This document shows, one piece after another, positions 1 to 8,283 of a DNA stretch of 64,000 nt. Made by a program: the position numbers and the translations under genes. The notes below the pieces were generated by a model. It searched no databases, was not told the origin of the DNA, and saw only the letters and a program-made list of their open reading frames with translations. Each line of letters begins with the position of its first letter. The first letter of the stretch is position 1. Source of the DNA: Planctomycetota bacterium (GTDB taxonomy: Bacteria > Planctomycetota > Phycisphaerae > Phycisphaerales > Phycisphaeraceae); the NCBI GenBank assembly GCA_016350165.1, contig CP066225.1:4588001-4652000 (forward strand), read 5' to 3'.

Positions 1-206
1 TCGCTGTTTGTGGCTTTTACATGCTGCAGCCAGTTGAGGGAGTAACCCAGATCAACAGCAGCTTGAGGAGTAATGAGAAGATCGCTGCGTTGAGCAGTGA
101 CAGCCTTGGAAGTTGGTTCATTGGCTTTACTGGTCTTTGTTGATTGGCAAGCAACGAGACCAAGCATGCTGAAGACAATCAACGACCGGAACAACAATGA
201 TTTCAT
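1..206 (-). CDS. Lipoprotein, N-terminal fragment (runs off the window)
   Basis: An open frame on the minus strand starts with ATG at 206 and continues past the window edge, so only about 68 residues are visible. The first 20 residues form a signal peptide that ends in a lipobox (LVAC), so the protein is probably exported and lipid-anchored. The next segment is rich in Ser, Thr and Lys, as expected of a linker after a lipidated cysteine. It is followed by the string LGYSLNWLQ. That string recalls the start of BamB/PQQ-type beta-propeller proteins of planctomycetes, but too little is visible to name it. The gene lies downstream of the DUF6159 gene on the same strand with a 180-base gap. Confidence 0.7.
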   Translation of the reverse strand, partial: MKSLLFRSLIVFSMLGLVACQSTKTSKANEPTSKAVTAQRSDLLITPQAAVDLGYSLNWLQHVKATNS

Positions 207-385
207 GCGTCTACACTCCGTCGACTCGAATGGAGGGATTATTCATCGGACCAGACCGGCCCTTTATATGGCTCCAAGTATCAACTCTGGAGGCTTCTAG
301 GTCAAGCCGAATCCTGATTTTATGCGATTTTCTCCCGGTTCTGAGTTCTAAAGAGAGGTTGGTCAGACTTACCAACAATGCGTGA

Positions 386-1264
386 TTAGTCACGAGAACG
401 GAAGGCGTTGTTGAGTGAGCGCTGATCAACGAACTCTGGGAGGCTTTTTCCTGTCGCGTAATTATACAAAATTGCTTTAAATACGACGTCAGCGGCTGAA
501 CTCCAGATAGCGACGACGCAGGCCCATGCGACGATGATGCCGATGCCTGAGACGATGATGATGCCGTTGTCACCGGTGACGCCGAGGGCGATGAGAATTG
601 CACCGAGGATGATGGCGGGGAGCATGAGCAGGAGGCCGAACCAGCCCATTGAGAAATTGCCTATCAGAGCGGTGCCCCAGGTGTCTTTGAGTACGGCGAT
701 CGAGCGTTTTACGCCTTTAATAGGGCCTACACCCTCAATAACGAGTGTTGGAACGACAAAGAAGGTGAGTGCGGACCATGCCATGCCAATGATTGCAGAG
801 ATGAAGGAGGCAGCTTTTTCATTTGAGCTTTCGATGGTTTTGAGGATGACGCCGATGATGGCGGAGAGGAAAGCCCAGCCGAGGATTTGGGGGAGGCGTT
901 TGAGGGCGATGTTAATGCCGTGACCGACTTGGGGTGGTTCGCCGCTGATGACTTGCATGGCACAAGCGGTGAGGCCGACGTTGAAGAAGACGATCACGAA
1001 GTAATTGCAGAAGTAGAAGAGGAAGGTGGTTGTCCACATTGCGACGTGTGTGGCAGTGGATGCATTGCTGAAGTTATCCCCATCGGCCAGCTCGAGCCAG
1101 CTTTGTCCTGTGCCGGTGACGATGATTGGGATCGCGAAACTTGCAAGGACGAGGATCAGTGAGATGCCAGACAGGATGGGGAAGATGATGAGCTTTTTGT
1201 GATCCCAGATGACGCGATAACTGCACTTTGCGTATTCGTAACTACGGCTGAGTGTTTCGAACAT
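386..1264 (-). CDS. DUF6159-like integral membrane protein
   Basis: The protein has 292 residues. The N-terminus (FETLSRSYEYAK, then LIIFPILSGIS) matches the conserved opening of DUF6159 membrane proteins as I know them. I see about six hydrophobic segments, at roughly residues 27-50, 76-100, 118-135, 150-175, 200-228 and 232-260, with a short soluble tail. The family has no established function. The start at 1264 places the standard N-terminus first. It is the only membrane-wide gene in this stretch and neighbours a GH18 enzyme and a lipoprotein. No catalytic residues can be assigned. Confidence 0.75.
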   Translation of the reverse strand: MFETLSRSYEYAKCSYRVIWDHKKLIIFPILSGISLILVLASFAIPIIVTGTGQSWLELADGDNFSNASTATHVAMWTTTFLFYFCNYFVIVFFNVGLTACAMQVISGEPPQVGHGINIALKRLPQILGWAFLSAIIGVILKTIESSNEKAASFISAIIGMAWSALTFFVVPTLVIEGVGPIKGVKRSIAVLKDTWGTALIGNFSMGWFGLLLMLPAIILGAILIALGVTGDNGIIIVSGIGIIVAWACVVAIWSSAADVVFKAILYNYATGKSLPEFVDQRSLNNAFRSRD

Positions 1265-1389
1265 GTTTATCCTCTTGAATGTGGACTGATTTAGGTTTGA
1301 ATCTCCAGTAGACAGTTTATCTCAACAGGTTGTGGTAATGTTGGTAAATTTTGCATGAGAAATCGCAAAATTGGAAGGGTGAAACTGAG

Positions 1390-1428
1390 AAAAAAGTCCG
1401 ACCCAAAGCAGAAGCCGTGAGTCGGGAC
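1390..1428 (-). terminator. Rho-independent terminator after the GH18 gene
   Basis: On the minus strand a GTC(C)CGAC / GTCGGAC stem spans 1396-1428. It is followed by six T residues (A run at 1390-1395 on the plus strand). It lies about 30 bases after the GH18 stop codon. Confidence 0.7.
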
Positions 1429-1456
1429 AGTTTTGTTGGCAAATTTGGGTGGAAAG

Positions 1457-2767
1457 TTAGTCTTGCTTAGGGGCAGGGTATCCACGGATGAGTTGGTCGG
1501 CGGTGAAAGTGATGAGAGCATTTTTGTGCTTGGGATCACGAACATCGTTGCTGACATCCCAGAAGAACATGCCGCCGAGGTTGTGCTTGTTGATGTAATC
1601 AATTTTGGCTTGATATGAGTCACGGCTAGGGCAAGTGATCCATGTGCCGCCATCAACCTCTGGAGCCCAAACATAAGCGGCTTTTGCTTCCTTGTCGAGC
1701 ATTAATTTGAATTCATCAGGGCGCTTTTCAAGAAGTTCGCTAACGATGGAACGCCACTCCCAGTAACCCTTGTGTTCGGTGATGCCAAATGCGAGTGCCT
1801 CGGCAGGTTGTGAGATGCCGTTGTATTCGTGTGAAACGCCTTTCCAGCCTGCAGCATAAAGTGGTGCACCCATCATGACTTGTTCAGGTTTGAAGCCACG
1901 TTTGATGTAGCCTTGAACGCCGTTGTCGCCGTTGATGCCTTGGTTGATGCCACCTGATGCGGAGCTTGGGTATAGAGCGGAGAGGTGGCCTGTTTTGTCT
2001 TTGACCCAACGGCCATGCATGTCGTAGACCATGACGTTAACAAAGTCGAAGAGGTCTGCGAGTTTTTCGAGTTCGAGATGTTTTTGTCTGAAAACGCCTA
2101 CGGTTACTGCAGCTGTGAGAAGATATTTTTTACCATCTTGTTTTTCGTATTGTGACATCTCATCACGAATGGCTTGCATGAGTAGTGTGAAGTTTTGTTT
2201 GTCTTCTGGGCGTTGTTTGTCTTTGTATTTACTGCCACTGACGGGGAATTCCCAATCGATGTCGATGCCATCGAATTGATATTCGCGCATAAATTTGACC
2301 GCATTTTTAGCGAGAATTTCGCGTCCTTCGGCTGTTGTTGAGAGTGATGAGAAATGCATGGAGAGTTCCCATCCACCGATGGAGATGAGAGTTTTGAGGT
2401 GAGGATATTTTTTCTTCAGTTCGATGAGTTGGTTGAGGTGGCCCCTAACGCCTGGTGCGCCTACACCTTCGGGGTATTCGAATTCGAGGCCTTGTTTTTT
2501 TGAGTCAACCTCAACGCGGCCGTCGGCTTCGAGTCTAGCGAAGGCATAGAAAATATGAGTGAGGTTTTTGGCTGGGATATCCCATACGTGATAGTCGCCA
2601 TTGATACCACCCCATTCGGGGAAGTAGGCCATGACGTATTTGCTATTTGGTTGTGTGGGCTTGTCTATCGGATGATTAGACTGAGAGAAAAGTGGTGTGC
2701 ACAGGCACATGATGAGTGTGAAAGATAAGATAAATAATGCTGTTGTTCGCTTCTTAAACATATCCAT
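1457..2767 (-). CDS. Glycoside hydrolase family 18 (chitinase-like), secreted
   Basis: This is a GH18 enzyme of about 436 residues that should hydrolyse beta-1,4-linked N-acetylglucosamine polymers outside the cytoplasm. Residues 1-29 form a signal peptide (hydrophobic run FILSFTLIMCLC, then FSQS). The substrate-binding strand SIGGW is at about 129-133. The catalytic DxxDxDxE motif is complete (DGIDIDWE, about 166-173), with Glu173 as the acid. The later barrel motifs VMVYDMHG and MMGAPLYAAGW are also present. The frame is open to 2830, but the signal peptide fits a start at 2767 or 2761. The gene ends in a terminator. A GH20 hexosaminidase at 13.9 kb could finish the breakdown of its products. 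Peptidoglycan-active GH18 enzymes are an alternative. Confidence 0.9.
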   Translation of the reverse strand: MDMFKKRTTALFILSFTLIMCLCTPLFSQSNHPIDKPTQPNSKYVMAYFPEWGGINGDYHVWDIPAKNLTHIFYAFARLEADGRVEVDSKKQGLEFEYPEGVGAPGVRGHLNQLIELKKKYPHLKTLISIGGWELSMHFSSLSTTAEGREILAKNAVKFMREYQFDGIDIDWEFPVSGSKYKDKQRPEDKQNFTLLMQAIRDEMSQYEKQDGKKYLLTAAVTVGVFRQKHLELEKLADLFDFVNVMVYDMHGRWVKDKTGHLSALYPSSASGGINQGINGDNGVQGYIKRGFKPEQVMMGAPLYAAGWKGVSHEYNGISQPAEALAFGITEHKGYWEWRSIVSELLEKRPDEFKLMLDKEAKAAYVWAPEVDGGTWITCPSRDSYQAKIDYINKHNLGGMFFWDVSNDVRDPKHKNALITFTADQLIRGYPAPKQD

Positions 2768-3016
2768 GTCTCGCAAGCAGTTGCTAAAGAATGATGCAGT
2801 TACAGATATCCCACTGAAGCAAAAATACATCGCTGTGGTTTGTGAATAGTTTGATGCGTGTGGTTATGTGTTGTGAAGTATGAGCGCAGAATCACAAACC
2901 AATAGTCAACCAGCCCCCACCCAATTGTGCCCATCTCAGAAGCCCGGATGCTGTCATGCATATTTTGTTTTGGCGAACTACTGCGGCTGAAGACCCGTTG
3001 GAAGCGCGGCATTGTG

Positions 3017-3076
3017 CAGTAGCCACTGGCTGATCAGGCTGTCGCTGAAGCATCGCATTGTTCAGCGAGGGTACTG
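3017..3076 (-). ncRNA. Candidate structured RNA element (three-helix fold)
   Basis: Three nested complementary pairs are visible. CAGTA (3017-3021) pairs with TACTG (3072-3076) as a closing helix. AGCC/GGCT (3021-3031) makes a small hairpin inside it. TCGCTGAA (3042-3049) pairs perfectly with TTCAGCGA (3061-3068). The layout resembles a three-way junction. It lies about 250 bases upstream of the GH18 start on the minus strand, so a leader role is possible. The strand and the function are inferred. Confidence 0.35.
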
Positions 3077-3172
3077 GAGCATGACAACTTGTTTCAGTAT
3101 ATCAAATATTCAATGATTGAAAAGATGTGGTTTGAGATTTTATGAAAGAATGTTGGGTGGGAGATTTATGAG

Positions 3173-3198
3173 AAAAAGCCCGCCTATTGAGACGGGCT
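3173..3198 (-). terminator. Terminator after the transaldolase gene
   Basis: A six-base-pair AGCCCG/CGGGCT stem (3177-3198) is followed by a T run on the minus strand. It lies about 120 bases after the transaldolase stop codon. Confidence 0.6.
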
Positions 3199-3316
3199 CG
3201 TGAACAACACCATGTCTTTTTCAGAGAATGAGGCTTGATTGCCTAGTCTCAAGTCTCCAATGTAAAGTGACACCGATCAGCTCATCACGCCCTGGGTCAC
3301 GATGCGACGTAGACGA

Positions 3317-4372
3317 TTATGCCACTGCGAGTTTACGTCGTTTTTCAGCAATGTTTGTAAGCAGTGTTTTGAATGGCTCGGCAAATTTGGCTGTGCCTTC
3401 GTCCATGAGTGTGTCTTCAAGTTTCTTCATGTCTACCTTGGAGTCGATATCACGGAGGATTACTGAAGGTGGTAGTTGATTGACAAGACGTATGTATGTT
3501 TTGCCAAGCTTTTCTACAGCTGCGTTTGTTTCAGGTGGGTTGGTTTGGATATCACTGCCAGCGAGTGCAGAAATGTATTTATCTGCAGGGTCTTCTGGTT
3601 TTTTTGTACCGGTGCTGGCGAAGATGATTTCTTGTTCCAGTGGGAGTTTCTTTTCACGCCACCAAGCTTGATTTGAAGCCCAAAGACGTTTTGCGTTAAC
3701 GATGCCAACTTCACCTTGTGCTTCGCTTGAGAGTTCTGGGACGTGTTGTTCAGTGTAGACATCAACACGTGAGACGAAGATTGAGTAAACGGATTTGAAT
3801 TGGTCGAGTTGGCCGTGGCGTTGACGGCCTCGCCACACGTTTTCGCGAGCGATTTCGTATTGACGTTCAGTGAAGAGCAGGGTGACGTTGAGAGTGATGC
3901 CTGCTGCTGCGAGTTCCTCAAGTGCATCAAGGCCTGCCTCTGTGGCGGGAACTTTGATCATGCGGTTTTTTTGGCCGTTTGCCCATTTCTTGCCGAGTTC
4001 GATGTACTTGCGGACACGTTCGTCGTGTGAAGGGCCAACTTCCCGATCTTCGAGTAGTGGATCGAGTTCGAAGCTGACGTAGCCGTCGTTGCCGAGGGTG
4101 CGTTCCCAAATAGGGAGGAATTCCTTCTGGGCATGTGTGACGAGTGTGTCGGTCATATGCCAAGCAACGGCGGTGTCATCGTGGCCCTGTCTGAACAGGT
4201 CTTGCATGATGTCGTCGAATTTACCTGTGTTTATAAGCTTAGAAATGATGATCGGGTTGCTGGTCGCGCCTGTTGCTCCGCGCTTTTTATTCAGCACGAT
4301 TTCATCCGGATCAATCGAATCTAACCACAGCTTAGTTCCACACTCAACCAATGAACGAAGCGGTGAACTCAT
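3317..4372 (-). CDS. tal: Transaldolase
   Basis: The enzyme moves a dihydroxyacetone unit between sugar phosphates in the non-oxidative pentose phosphate pathway. The protein has 351 residues. The start region [14 protein letters not shown] and the motif GATSNPII (about 33-41) are typical. The Schiff-base lysine is Lys140 in RMIKVPAT. I chose the ATG at 4372 because GGGA lies seven bases upstream. The in-frame ATG at 4387 has no good ribosome binding site. It has the length of the longer bacterial transaldolases rather than of the short 220-residue type. No pentose phosphate partner gene is adjacent, and a terminator follows 120 bases downstream. Confidence 0.95.
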   Translation of the reverse strand: MSSPLRSLVECGTKLWLDSIDPDEIVLNKKRGATGATSNPIIISKLINTGKFDDIMQDLFRQGHDDTAVAWHMTDTLVTHAQKEFLPIWERTLGNDGYVSFELDPLLEDREVGPSHDERVRKYIELGKKWANGQKNRMIKVPATEAGLDALEELAAAGITLNVTLLFTERQYEIARENVWRGRQRHGQLDQFKSVYSIFVSRVDVYTEQHVPELSSEAQGEVGIVNAKRLWASNQAWWREKKLPLEQEIIFASTGTKKPEDPADKYISALAGSDIQTNPPETNAAVEKLGKTYIRLVNQLPPSVILRDIDSKVDMKKLEDTLMDEGTAKFAEPFKTLLTNIAEKRRKLAVA

Positions 4373-4619
4373 ATCAGTCCCTTTCAAGCAGATCGCTTTT
4401 GTTGCAGTATGGTGCTATTCATACGCGTTAATGGAAAGCGCATGTCTTTAGTGACAATACGCGAGATCATAGCGCTGTAATCGCACGGACGCGCGATTCA
4501 TGCAATAAGGATTACCCTTGATTGTGAGAATTTATCTGTTGCAGATTGTGCAATCGATAGAAGCGTAGTGTGGTTTTGAGGTGATGGAAAAGATGTGTCG
4601 TGATTATTGGACGGGTTAT

Positions 4620-5138
4620 TTATGGGCTAGCGTTGCTGTGGGAATTGGATGTTGCTTGTTGTGCGGTGAGTTGAACCCATTGGTTGAAGTCATCTTTTGG
4701 CATTGCACCTTCGGATCGTCCTACGACTTGGCCAGTGGGTGAGAGCATGACGTAAGTAGGGGTTGCCCAGATGTTGTATTGATTCGCGAGCTTGTTGGCT
4801 TGCTCTACGTCCATTTCGCTGATGTCGAGTCGGACGGGGATGACGGTGGTATTGACGATGTCGCCGATGGCTTTGTCACTGAATACCTGCGTTTTCATGG
4901 CTGTGCATGCGCTGCAATTGCGTGAGGTGAATTCAAGCATCACGGGCATGTTCTGGTTTTTAGCTTCGGTGAGTCCTTTGTCGTAATCCTTGGTCCAAGC
5001 GATTTGCTCATTGGCTTTGAGGTATTGTTGCCTCATGGTGACGGCAAAGGCGACACCTACGAAAGCAAGTAGCAGGAATAACACCGTCAGGCGGCTATTA
5101 CGCTTGTTCTGTTTGCTGGGGTTGTGTTCGTCAGTCAT
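4620..5138 (-). CDS. Membrane-anchored thioredoxin-fold protein
   Basis: The protein has 172 residues. A single membrane anchor (about 17-35) is followed by a thioredoxin-like domain. The redox motif is CSAC (75-78), after the strand MPVMLEFTSRN. The cis-proline loop is WATPTYVM. This pattern fits the thioredoxin_7/DUF255-like group, whose members keep extracytoplasmic cysteines reduced or feed electrons to DsbD-like partners. The start at 5138 is preferred because AGGTGG lies just upstream. The ATG at 5153 overlaps that site. No cytochrome biogenesis genes are adjacent, so the partner is unknown. Confidence 0.85.
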   Translation of the reverse strand: MTDEHNPSKQNKRNSRLTVLFLLLAFVGVAFAVTMRQQYLKANEQIAWTKDYDKGLTEAKNQNMPVMLEFTSRNCSACTAMKTQVFSDKAIGDIVNTTVIPVRLDISEMDVEQANKLANQYNIWATPTYVMLSPTGQVVGRSEGAMPKDDFNQWVQLTAQQATSNSHSNASP

Positions 5139-5258
5139 CAATCCACCTTTCATGACAATCGCGAAATTGGTGAGGGTTACAGGTTTATCTCTCTAAGTGC
5201 ATAACTTTGCATGGCTAGGATGGTATTCCATGATTTCGATTTGAAGTTGCTTTATGCA

Positions 5259-5283
5259 TAAAAAAACAGCGAAGAAACGCTGT
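5259..5283 (-). terminator. Terminator after the Ser/Thr kinase gene
   Basis: ACAGCG and CGCTGT (5266-5283) form a six-base-pair stem with a six-base loop. Six T residues follow on the minus strand. It lies 30 bases after the kinase stop codon. Confidence 0.8.
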
Positions 5284-5312
5284 GAACGGGGGAGGGGATT
5301 GATTTGAGTTGG

Positions 5313-6569
5313 CTATTGAGCGACGACAACGAGGGCGACGATAAGTACGAAAACAACGATCCAGCCGACGAGGGCCAGCCAAAAGAGTGGGTTTTCAGCG
5401 AGAGGTTTGGCTTCCTGTTGCTGCATTTCGACTAGTTTTTGTGTCTCATCGTCGTTTTGATCAAGTGCGGCCCATGATGAGAGGTCGAATTTGCTGCGAG
5501 CATGAACAGGGGCGTCGCCTTGAAGAACAGCTTCGATATCTTCGACGAGTTCTGAGGCGGAGCCGTAACGTTGGTCACGGTTCTTGGCCATGCAGATTTC
5601 GATGATTTCGCAGAGGCCTGTGGTGAGTTCTTTGTTGATATGGTCAGGTGGAATGAGTTCCTGTTTGAGGTGTTTGTGCATGACGGAGGAGGGGTTTGGT
5701 CCGTCAAAAGGCACATTACCTGTGACCATATGGTAGAGGGTGGCGCCGAGACCATAGAGGTCAGCACGGAAGTCGACATCGACTTCGCCGCGGATTTGTT
5801 CAGGTGAGATGTAGTAAGGGGTGCCGAAGGCTTTGCCAGATTCCGCTTCAGCTGCACCAGTGTCATCAATTTCGCGAGCAAGTCCCATGTCTGCAAGTTT
5901 TGCGACGCTGTCAGTCGTGATCATGATGTTTTTAGGTTTGACATCACGGTGAATGAAGCCCGCTTGGTGAGCGTGATGGAGTGCTTTTGCGATTTGGAGG
6001 CCGATGTTGAGGGCGTTTTTTTCTGAGTAGACGCCGTTGTCGTTCATTTCTTCGAATACGCTTTTGCCTTTGACGTATTCCATGACGAAGTAATGTGTTT
6101 CGCCAGCTCTGCCGACGTCGAGGGCACCAACAATGTTGGGATGATTGAGCTTGGCAGCAGCACGGCCTTCAGCGTAAAAGCGATTAATGAAGTCTTGATT
6201 GCGTGTGTATTTCTTAGGTAGAACTTTGACGGCAACCAGACGGTCTAGAGAAATCTGTTTGGCTTTGTAGACGGTGGCCATGGCGCCTGCACCGAGTTTG
6301 CCGAGGATCTGGTAGCCTGGGATTTGCCGGCTGACCTTCTGCTCCTCAATTTCGGGCATGATGCGATCGATTTGTTTCTTGGTTACGTGGCCTTCACGTA
6401 CTAATAGCTGAGCGAGGGAGCTTTGGTTGGGGTCACTATCTTGGAGGGATTCTTTTTGCTTGGTGAGGCAGTTTTGGACCTCATCGTCTGTAGCGAGGCC
6501 GCGCTCGATAACGAGCCTTCCCAGAAGTGTGTCCGCCCCTGTCTGTGATTTTGAAGACTGATCCGTCAT
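5313..6569 (-). CDS. Membrane-anchored serine/threonine protein kinase with GspE-type N-terminal domain
   Basis: The protein has 418 residues. Residues 12-75 look like the N-terminal MshEN/GspE domain, a fold known to bind c-di-GMP in some ATPases (LGRLVIERGLA, later LLVREGHVT). The kinase domain covers about 86-345. It has the glycine loop LGAGAMATVY, the ATP lysine Lys115 (VAVKV), HRDVKPKN (207-214), DMG (227-229) where most kinases have DFG, and the SPEQ substrate loop. A transmembrane helix ends the chain (about 395-416), so the kinase domain faces the cytoplasm. Unlike many PknB homologues it has no external PASTA domains. A terminator follows. The gene is divergent from the polyprenyl synthase gene. 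Its substrates are unknown. Confidence 0.93.
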   Translation of the reverse strand: MTDQSSKSQTGADTLLGRLVIERGLATDDEVQNCLTKQKESLQDSDPNQSSLAQLLVREGHVTKKQIDRIMPEIEEQKVSRQIPGYQILGKLGAGAMATVYKAKQISLDRLVAVKVLPKKYTRNQDFINRFYAEGRAAAKLNHPNIVGALDVGRAGETHYFVMEYVKGKSVFEEMNDNGVYSEKNALNIGLQIAKALHHAHQAGFIHRDVKPKNIMITTDSVAKLADMGLAREIDDTGAAEAESGKAFGTPYYISPEQIRGEVDVDFRADLYGLGATLYHMVTGNVPFDGPNPSSVMHKHLKQELIPPDHINKELTTGLCEIIEICMAKNRDQRYGSASELVEDIEAVLQGDAPVHARSKFDLSSWAALDQNDDETQKLVEMQQQEAKPLAENPLFWLALVGWIVVFVLIVALVVVAQ

Positions 6570-6957
6570 AGGTTCTCAAATTTAGCAGCTACGTATGTGA
6601 ATCCTTCAATGAGTTTCGTATTTTAGAAACTTTGTGGCACGTAATCTGCTCAATTATGAAGCTTCACCGTGAGGTGTTAAGCATCAATTCAACAATACAC
6701 TACGGGTACTAACAAATATTAGTTTACCCTGATTTCCCTTCACATACACCCCTTAATACGCACAATACAAGCTGAACGTTCTAAACTGCGGCTTTGTGCG
6801 TGTCAAATTCTGAAATTTATATCGGACTGTTATCTCTCTTAATTGACTTGCTTCTTAAGAAAATAATCCCGACTAGGCAAAGATCGGCAATCATGATTAC
6901 AATTGGGGTTCGACACAGGATTGGCCATATAGTTTTGGCATCGAAGAGGTATTTTTC
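6570..6957. other. Divergent promoter region
   Basis: About 390 bases between the kinase and polyprenyl synthase starts. The region is AT-rich. It contains a GCTTCACC/GGTGTTAAGC imperfect hairpin (6661-6682) and a small dyad ACTAA/TTAGT (6708-6723). No gene and no clear sigma-70 promoter could be fixed. Confidence 0.5.
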
Positions 6958-8007
6958 ATGCTCGTGTTGGCGCAACATGACGGAATGATAAGCGAACAGC
7001 TTGCGGACGATTTGGCGGACGTAGAAGCTCGTTTCGCGGCAGAACTGCAATCTGACTTAGATTGCGTTAACGATCTTGCTGCACATATTGAACGCTATCG
7101 TGGGAAAATGCTTCGGCCAACGTTGGTGCTGGTGTCGGCTCTAGCTTGCCCAGCTTCACAAGGAGAAGGGGAGTCAGAAACTGCAAATGCAACAACTGAG
7201 GCGCACCGGATCATCGCGACAGTGGCTGAGATGGTGCATATGGCAACGTTGGTGCATGATGATATTCTGGATGAGGCAGAAATCCGTCGTAAGGGTAAGA
7301 CGATTAATAATCTGACGACCAATGAAACGGCAGTGATGCTTGGAGATTATCTGATTTCGCATGCATATCACCTTTGCTCAACACTGCCTGATGTTCAGCT
7401 TGCCCGTATGATTGCGAATGCGACGAATACGGTTTGTGAAGGTGAGCTTTATCAGTTGCATAATCGCGGTAATTTTGAGCTTTCAGAAGAAGTATATTTT
7501 GAGATTATTCGCCGTAAAACAGCATCATTGTGTGGTATGTGCTGCAAATTGGCTGGGTATATCAGCAAGACAAAGGATGCTGTTGCTGATGCACTTTATG
7601 CATACGGCGAGAAGTTGGGAATCGCGTTCCAGATCGTTGACGATGTGCTGGATCTGACGGGTGATGAGCAAACGGTTGGCAAATCTTTGGGGCGTGATCT
7701 TGAGAAATCGAAACTGACACTGCCTCTGATTCACTATCGTGATACGGCAGGTGAAAGCGATCGGGCTGAGATGATTGATTTGTTGCAGCAGCAGGCTCAG
7801 GTGGATCTAAGTATTGATATGAGATCGATGCAGGTGTCTGAGATTGCGGTGCGGCTACGCGAGCATGGGTCGGTGGATTACGCTCGTGTTAAGGCAGCCG
7901 AGCTGATTGAGCAGGCAAAGCAGTTGGTTTGCGATAATCTCCCTGAGTCATCGGCGAGGGATTTGCTGCTGTCGATGGCCGATGCTGTACTGTCACGTGA
8001 CTTTTAA
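6958..8007 (+). CDS. Polyprenyl diphosphate synthase (trans, long chain)
   Basis: The protein has 349 residues and belongs to the all-alpha isoprenyl diphosphate synthase family. It condenses isopentenyl diphosphate onto an allylic primer to build a quinone side chain or similar polyprenyl chain. The first aspartate-rich motif is DDILD (101-105). The second is DDVLD (228-232), followed by the expected GKSLGRDL lysine region. The residues upstream of the first motif (HMATLVH) have no bulky pair, as in octaprenyl or solanesyl synthases. That favours a long product over farnesyl or geranylgeranyl, but the chain length cannot be read with certainty. The gene appears monocistronic. Confidence 0.92.
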   Translation: MLVLAQHDGMISEQLADDLADVEARFAAELQSDLDCVNDLAAHIERYRGKMLRPTLVLVSALACPASQGEGESETANATTEAHRIIATVAEMVHMATLVHDDILDEAEIRRKGKTINNLTTNETAVMLGDYLISHAYHLCSTLPDVQLARMIANATNTVCEGELYQLHNRGNFELSEEVYFEIIRRKTASLCGMCCKLAGYISKTKDAVADALYAYGEKLGIAFQIVDDVLDLTGDEQTVGKSLGRDLEKSKLTLPLIHYRDTAGESDRAEMIDLLQQQAQVDLSIDMRSMQVSEIAVRLREHGSVDYARVKAAELIEQAKQLVCDNLPESSARDLLLSMADAVLSRDF

Positions 8008-8039
8008 AACACCCAAATAGCGAAATAGTCCGAGAAAAG

Positions 8040-8055
8040 ATCCGAATTTTCGGAT
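8040..8055 (+). other. Short perfect hairpin after the polyprenyl synthase gene
   Basis: ATCCGAA and TTCGGAT are separated by two bases. The T run is weak, so this is only a possible terminator. Confidence 0.35.
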
Positions 8056-8141
8056 TTAGGTGTCTGGTGGATATATTTTTACGCGACTTACGTGATTTCG
8101 CTTACCCATTAATCATAATATTCATTAAACTCATATACTTG

Positions 8142-8201
8142 CGGCAATTTTGCAGTAAACGATTTGGCTTTTTGCTTACGCTTACTGCAGGCTAAATGCC
8201 G
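8142..8201 (+). promoter_or_regulatory. Long dyad upstream of the PAS-GAF-receiver gene
   Basis: TGCAGTAA (8151-8158) is perfectly complementary to TTACTGCA (8182-8189). An outer pair CGGCA (8142-8146) and TGCCG (8197-8201) extends the stem. It ends about 80 bases before the start codon, so it could be an operator or a leader hairpin. Confidence 0.4.
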
Positions 8202-8283
8202 ATAATGTTCAACGAGCGTACCGTTGCCATTGTGCAAAATTGGAAATTGCTTCGTTCCGGGATATTTGGGTTATGATGGGCCT

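Larger units (their letters stand above)
2768..3316. other. Intergenic region between the GH18 and transaldolase genes
   Basis: About 550 bases without a convincing gene. A 70-codon minus-strand frame (2800-3012) has no recognisable protein character. The region holds the transaldolase terminator at 3173-3198, a multi-helix dyad at 3017-3076, and presumably the GH18 promoter. Confidence 0.6.

Noticed and set aside
2800-3012. 70-codon open frame upstream of the GH18 gene
   Set aside because: It has no ribosome binding site, no protein-like composition, and overlaps the promoter region.
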